In this document: positions 6,214-8,561 of the stretch, piece by piece
Numbering within the stretch: the stretch's first letter is position 1
Layout: each line of letters opens with the position of its first letter
Source of the DNA: Omnitrophica WOR_2 bacterium RIFCSPHIGHO2_02_FULL_52_10
GTDB taxonomy: Bacteria; Omnitrophota; Gorgyraeia; Zapsychrales; Zapsychraceae
Assembly: GCA_001805655.1 (NCBI GenBank)
Contig: MHGR01000036.1
Span: 4,468 to 13,028, forward strand
DNA length: 8,561 nt
Direction: 5' to 3'
The notes under the pieces: model-generated
The model's database searches: none
What the model was told of the DNA's origin: nothing
What the model saw: only the letters and a program-made list of their open reading frames with translations
Position numbers and translations under genes: made by a program

Positions 6214-7299
6214 TTATTCCATCGCAATCATAACGCGCCCTGTTTCCCCCCGGCGGATGGCCTCTAAAGCTTCATTAATCTCATCCAAACGGAACTCGTG
6301 GGTAATCAAATCCTTCAGTTTTAATTTTCCCGCCTTGTACAGCCGGATGTAGCGGGGAATCTCGATGTGCGGCTCGCTGCTCCCGCCATGGGAGCCCTTG
6401 AGAATCTTTTTAAAATGGAGCGGCAGGGAATAGATGGAAATGTTGTCCCCCTTGCGCGGCACGCCGACCAAAATGGTTTTGCCGTCCGGATGGGTCAAAT
6501 TGTAGGCCGCTTCGATGATCCGGGCGTTGCCGGTCGTGTCAATCACGACATCCGCCCCTTTGTCCCCGACTATCCTGTACACTTCCTCTGTCCAGGACGC
6601 GGAATTTTTGGAATTGATGCCGTGGGTCGCGCCGAATTTTTTCGCCGCCTCCAGCTTCGCGTCAAAGAGATCGATGCCGATAATCGGGTTGGCCGAAACC
6701 ATTTCGGCGGCCTGGACCAGGTTAAAGCCGACCCCGCCGACCCCGATCACGACGACCGACTGCCCGATTTTCACGTGAGCATCATTATTCACCACCCCCA
6801 TGGCCGTGGTGACCGAGCAGCCGAAGAGGGGTGCTATTTTCATGTCGAAATCAGCCGGGATGGCCGTCAGCCGGTTTTCCGAAACCACGGCGTGATCGTT
6901 GAAGGTCGTTACCCAGCCGGCATTCACTTTGCGCCCATCCCAACGATAAGCGGGGGTTTCGGACTGCAGGCCGTTGCCCTGCCGCCAGTGCATAACGACA
7001 TGGTCGCCTTTCTTGACCGTTTTGACCCCTGGGCCGACGCCCAACACAATACCCGAACCTTCATGCCCGAGCAAATGCGGCAAGAATTTGTCCGGCCCTT
7101 TCGCCCCTTCGATCTCGTTGAACTGGGCGCCGCAAATGCCGCTGTAGGCGACCTTCACCAAGACCTGGCCGAACCCCAATGTTTCCGGCATCTCCAATTC
7201 GGCGAGGACCAGCGGTTTATTCAATTCCACCAAGACAGCGGCCTTGAATGTCTTTTTCCCCGTCAGATTATTTAATGTAGCCGTTTGTTCCTGTCGCAT
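6214..7299 (-). CDS. Zinc-dependent medium-chain alcohol dehydrogenase lacking the structural-zinc lobe
   Basis: Medium-chain dehydrogenase of 361 residues, likely oxidising a sugar or cyclitol hydroxyl to a ketone with NAD+. Catalytic zinc ligands: Cys56 in GICG, His79-Glu80 in LLGHEGSG, and Cys161 in FGCSVTTAMG, the place of the third ligand in liver-type enzymes. The nucleotide site is GVGGVG (186-191), with Asp210 in GIDLFD at the end of the second strand, favouring NAD+ over NADP+. The C-terminal half (LVGVPRKGD 277-285, GSHGG 302-306, DLITHEF 330-336) follows the class III-like ADH layout. The four cysteines of the structural zinc lobe, expected near 100-125, are all missing, and that stretch (HWRQGNG onward) is Trp/Tyr/Gly-rich. 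The next gene is the aminotransferase, so a dehydrogenase-transaminase pair is likely. It follows the methyltransferase after 22 bases with a weak GGA ribosome site. The family is confident and the substrate unknown. Confidence 0.93.
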   Translation of the reverse strand: MRQEQTATLNNLTGKKTFKAAVLVELNKPLVLAELEMPETLGFGQVLVKVAYSGICGAQFNEIEGAKGPDKFLPHLLGHEGSGIVLGVGPGVKTVKKGDHVVMHWRQGNGLQSETPAYRWDGRKVNAGWVTTFNDHAVVSENRLTAIPADFDMKIAPLFGCSVTTAMGVVNNDAHVKIGQSVVVIGVGGVGFNLVQAAEMVSANPIIGIDLFDAKLEAAKKFGATHGINSKNSASWTEEVYRIVGDKGADVVIDTTGNARIIEAAYNLTHPDGKTILVGVPRKGDNISIYSLPLHFKKILKGSHGGSSEPHIEIPRYIRLYKAGKLKLKDLITHEFRLDEINEALEAIRRGETGRVMIAME

Positions 7300-7321
7300 G
7301 ATTGTTCCGTTCTATTTCGCC

Positions 7322-8026
7322 CTATTCAAAATAAATAAACTCATAATCCCCTGTATACCCGAAATGCCTGTAAATCCATTCCCATTCTTCCTTATCAAAG
7401 AAGGATTCACACGTTAAGGCCCAGCATTGCAGGTTGAACAATTCCAGCTCATTGCGGTAACTCTCGAGCATGATATATTTTCTTTTGCCGACCCGCTCGA
7501 CCTCCTTAAGGGCCGTTTCCAGCTCGAAGATGCGCAGATTGTGAAAACACCCCAAAGAGATCACCAGGTCAAAATACTTGTCGCAAAACGGATACGGGGC
7601 CTGGGCCCTCTGGATACGGAGGCTCCCGCGAATCTCCTGGGGCGCATCGGCGATGCCGTGCCTGGAAATGTCGAAGCCGACGAGCTCGGCCTGCGGGAGA
7701 AGCTTCCTGAATTCATAAAGCAGGTGCGCCTTGCCGCAGCCGACATCGAGGATCTTCGCGTCGGCTTTAAGGCCGTAAATATCAATCATCTTTTCCGCCA
7801 CCGTTTTCCAGCGGCCGTCATATTTATAGCCGCCGTACCCATAGCGGCGGTTGCCGTCCCAGTAATCGAATTCATACTCCTTGGCCTTCAGCATGCAATG
7901 GACTTTTTCATCCACCATGCGGTCGATATAACTGCGTTTGGTCCTTTTATGCAGCGGCGTCACGATGTCCAACAGTTTACCCACCGGTGCTTGCCCCTCC
8001 TGTCTGCTCAATGTCATTTCCTTCAT
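7322..8026 (-). CDS. Class I SAM-dependent methyltransferase
   Basis: Cytosolic SAM-dependent methyltransferase of 234 residues, acceptor unknown. Motif I is ILDVGCGKAHLL (92-103), the acidic residue at the end of the second strand is Asp119 (VGFDIS), and YFDLVISLGCFHNL (151-164) is motif IV with a flanking helix. KRKYIML (181-187) fits the fifth strand. Before the Rossmann core lies an unusual aromatic, glycine-rich segment, YWDGNRRYGYGGYKYDGRW (55-73), likely part of the substrate or cofactor lid (inference). The ATG at 8026 overlaps the stop of the transketolase-like gene by four bases (ATGA), and AAAGG lies seven bases upstream, so the start is well supported and translation is probably coupled. 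In a sugar pathway with a dehydrogenase and an aminotransferase it could O-, N- or C-methylate the product; which one cannot be told from sequence. Confidence 0.92.
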   Translation of the reverse strand: MKEMTLSRQEGQAPVGKLLDIVTPLHKRTKRSYIDRMVDEKVHCMLKAKEYEFDYWDGNRRYGYGGYKYDGRWKTVAEKMIDIYGLKADAKILDVGCGKAHLLYEFRKLLPQAELVGFDISRHGIADAPQEIRGSLRIQRAQAPYPFCDKYFDLVISLGCFHNLRIFELETALKEVERVGKRKYIMLESYRNELELFNLQCWALTCESFFDKEEWEWIYRHFGYTGDYEFIYFE

Positions 8027-8561
8027 ACAACCGCCTTTCCTAGAATTCTTTGTGCCTGCGTTATGGATGCGATCAAATTATCCGCCGTGATGTCAAAATA
8101 CTTTAACTGGTCTTCCTGGGAGCCGTATATATCCGGGAAAACGTCCGGGATCCCGATCCTCTTAAAGCTTTTGGGGGATTCAAAATTCGCTTCGGCAATC
8201 AATTCGGCCACGGCGCTCCCCAGTCCGCCGTTTATCAGGCCCTCCTCGATGACGACGATATTGGAAATTTTCCGGCAATACGTCAGGATGGTGTCCCGGT
8301 CCAGCGGCTTAACCGTCGGCACATGGATGATGGCGGTTTCCGTGCCGCGCGCGCTCAGCGCGTCCGCCGCTTTTTGGGCGATGCCCAGCGTGATCCCGGT
8401 TGTGATAATGAGCGCGTCATCGCCTTCGCGCGTCACGTAGGCCTTGCCGATGACAAAAGGCTCATCGTCCGTTGTGACGATAGGATCGTGCCCTTTGGCC
8501 AAGCGGATATAGATCGGCCCCGGATAATCCACGGTGGCCGGCATCATGCGGGTCATCTCCT
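8023..8561 (-). CDS. Transketolase-like protein, C-terminal part (5' end off window)
   Basis: C-terminal 178 codons of a transketolase-type protein, a thiamine-diphosphate enzyme moving two-carbon ketol units, or the small subunit of a split enzyme. The visible start, PGPIYIRLAKG (counting the Met at 8556 as residue 1, about 12-22), is the end of the pyrimidine-binding domain. The rest is the transketolase C domain: ALIITTGITLGIAQKA (49-64), VPTVKPLD (80-87) and VVIEEGLINGGLGSAVAEL (101-119). The frame stays open to the window edge (GAG before the Met at 8556), and the bases AGGAG directly touch that ATG with no spacing, so it is an internal Met and not the start. The pyrophosphate-binding half must lie upstream or in a separate gene. 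Its position first in the visible operon, before methyltransferase, dehydrogenase and aminotransferase, suggests a dedicated pathway copy and not the housekeeping enzyme. Family confident. Confidence 0.92.
   Translation of the reverse strand, partial: EMTRMMPATVDYPGPIYIRLAKGHDPIVTTDDEPFVIGKAYVTREGDDALIITTGITLGIAQKAADALSARGTETAIIHVPTVKPLDRDTILTYCRKISNIVVIEEGLINGGLGSAVAELIAEANFESPKSFKRIGIPDVFPDIYGSQEDQLKYFDITADNLIASITQAQRILGKAVV

Noticed and set aside
6198..6227. Upstream TTG start extending the aminotransferase by 10 residues
   Set aside because: It would overlap the dehydrogenase, add a basic non-conserved leader and use a rare start; the ATG at 6197 has a better-placed ribosome site.
6367..7275. 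302-codon open frame on the plus strand
   Set aside because: It lies fully antisense to the dehydrogenase, whose zinc and NAD motifs are clear. The translation has no recognisable domain, and long antisense frames are common in GC-rich genes.
7427..8440. 337-codon open frame on the plus strand
   Set aside because: Antisense to both the methyltransferase and the transketolase-like gene; no family motif, and it spans the junction of two real genes.
8554..8561. AGGAG next to the ATG at 8556 as a gene start
   Set aside because: There is no spacing between AGGAG and ATG, the frame stays open upstream, and the protein begins in mid-domain, so this is an internal Met of a gene cut by the window edge.
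1..8561. CRISPR array, tRNA, rRNA, insertion sequence or toxin-antitoxin pair
   Set aside because: No regularly spaced repeats, no transposase motifs, no terminal inverted repeats and no RNA-gene signatures were seen; the window is almost fully covered by coding sequence.

Overview
The window is a stretch of a Gram-negative-type surface-polysaccharide (O-antigen, capsule or glycan) biosynthesis locus. Every convincing gene lies on the minus strand, so transcription runs from the right edge to the left edge. Nine genes can be read: seven complete and two cut by the window ends. The species cannot be named from the sequence. An MsbA/PglK-type flippase, WbuC-type cupins and a TIGR04372-type glycosyltransferase together suggest an environmental bacterium with a Gram-negative envelope.

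In transcription order, the right-hand module (about 8561 to 4962, GC-rich) holds the C-terminal part of a transketolase-like protein, a class I SAM methyltransferase, a zinc-type medium-chain dehydrogenase and a DegT/DnrJ/EryC1/StrS PLP aminotransferase. These are enzymes of small-molecule or sugar building: two-carbon transfer, methylation, alcohol-to-ketone oxidation and transamination of the ketone. The left-hand module (about 4972 to 1, mostly AT-richer) holds a TIGR04372-like glycosyltransferase, a WbuC-like cupin that has lost its metal ligands, an RmlD-like short-chain reductase, a second WbuC-like cupin with intact ligands, and a PglK/MsbA-like ABC transporter running off the left edge. 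That module would transfer sugars and move a lipid-linked glycan across the membrane.

Genes are tightly packed: two ATGA overlaps, one 11-base overlap, and gaps of 9 to 45 bases. No terminator or convincing internal promoter was seen, so one polycistronic message is the simplest reading. There is no gene-free stretch over 300 bases.

The most interesting points are: (1) the combination of transketolase, methyltransferase, dehydrogenase and aminotransferase, which looks like a route to an unusual amino-modified and perhaps methylated sugar or cyclitol; (2) two WbuC-type cupins in one operon, one with the metal site replaced; (3) adjacent G7 and T8 homopolymer tracts early in the glycosyltransferase gene, a possible slippage switch; and (4) a base-composition step near 5050 and another inside the ABC transporter gene. 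The specific product is inference; the enzyme families are read from motifs.
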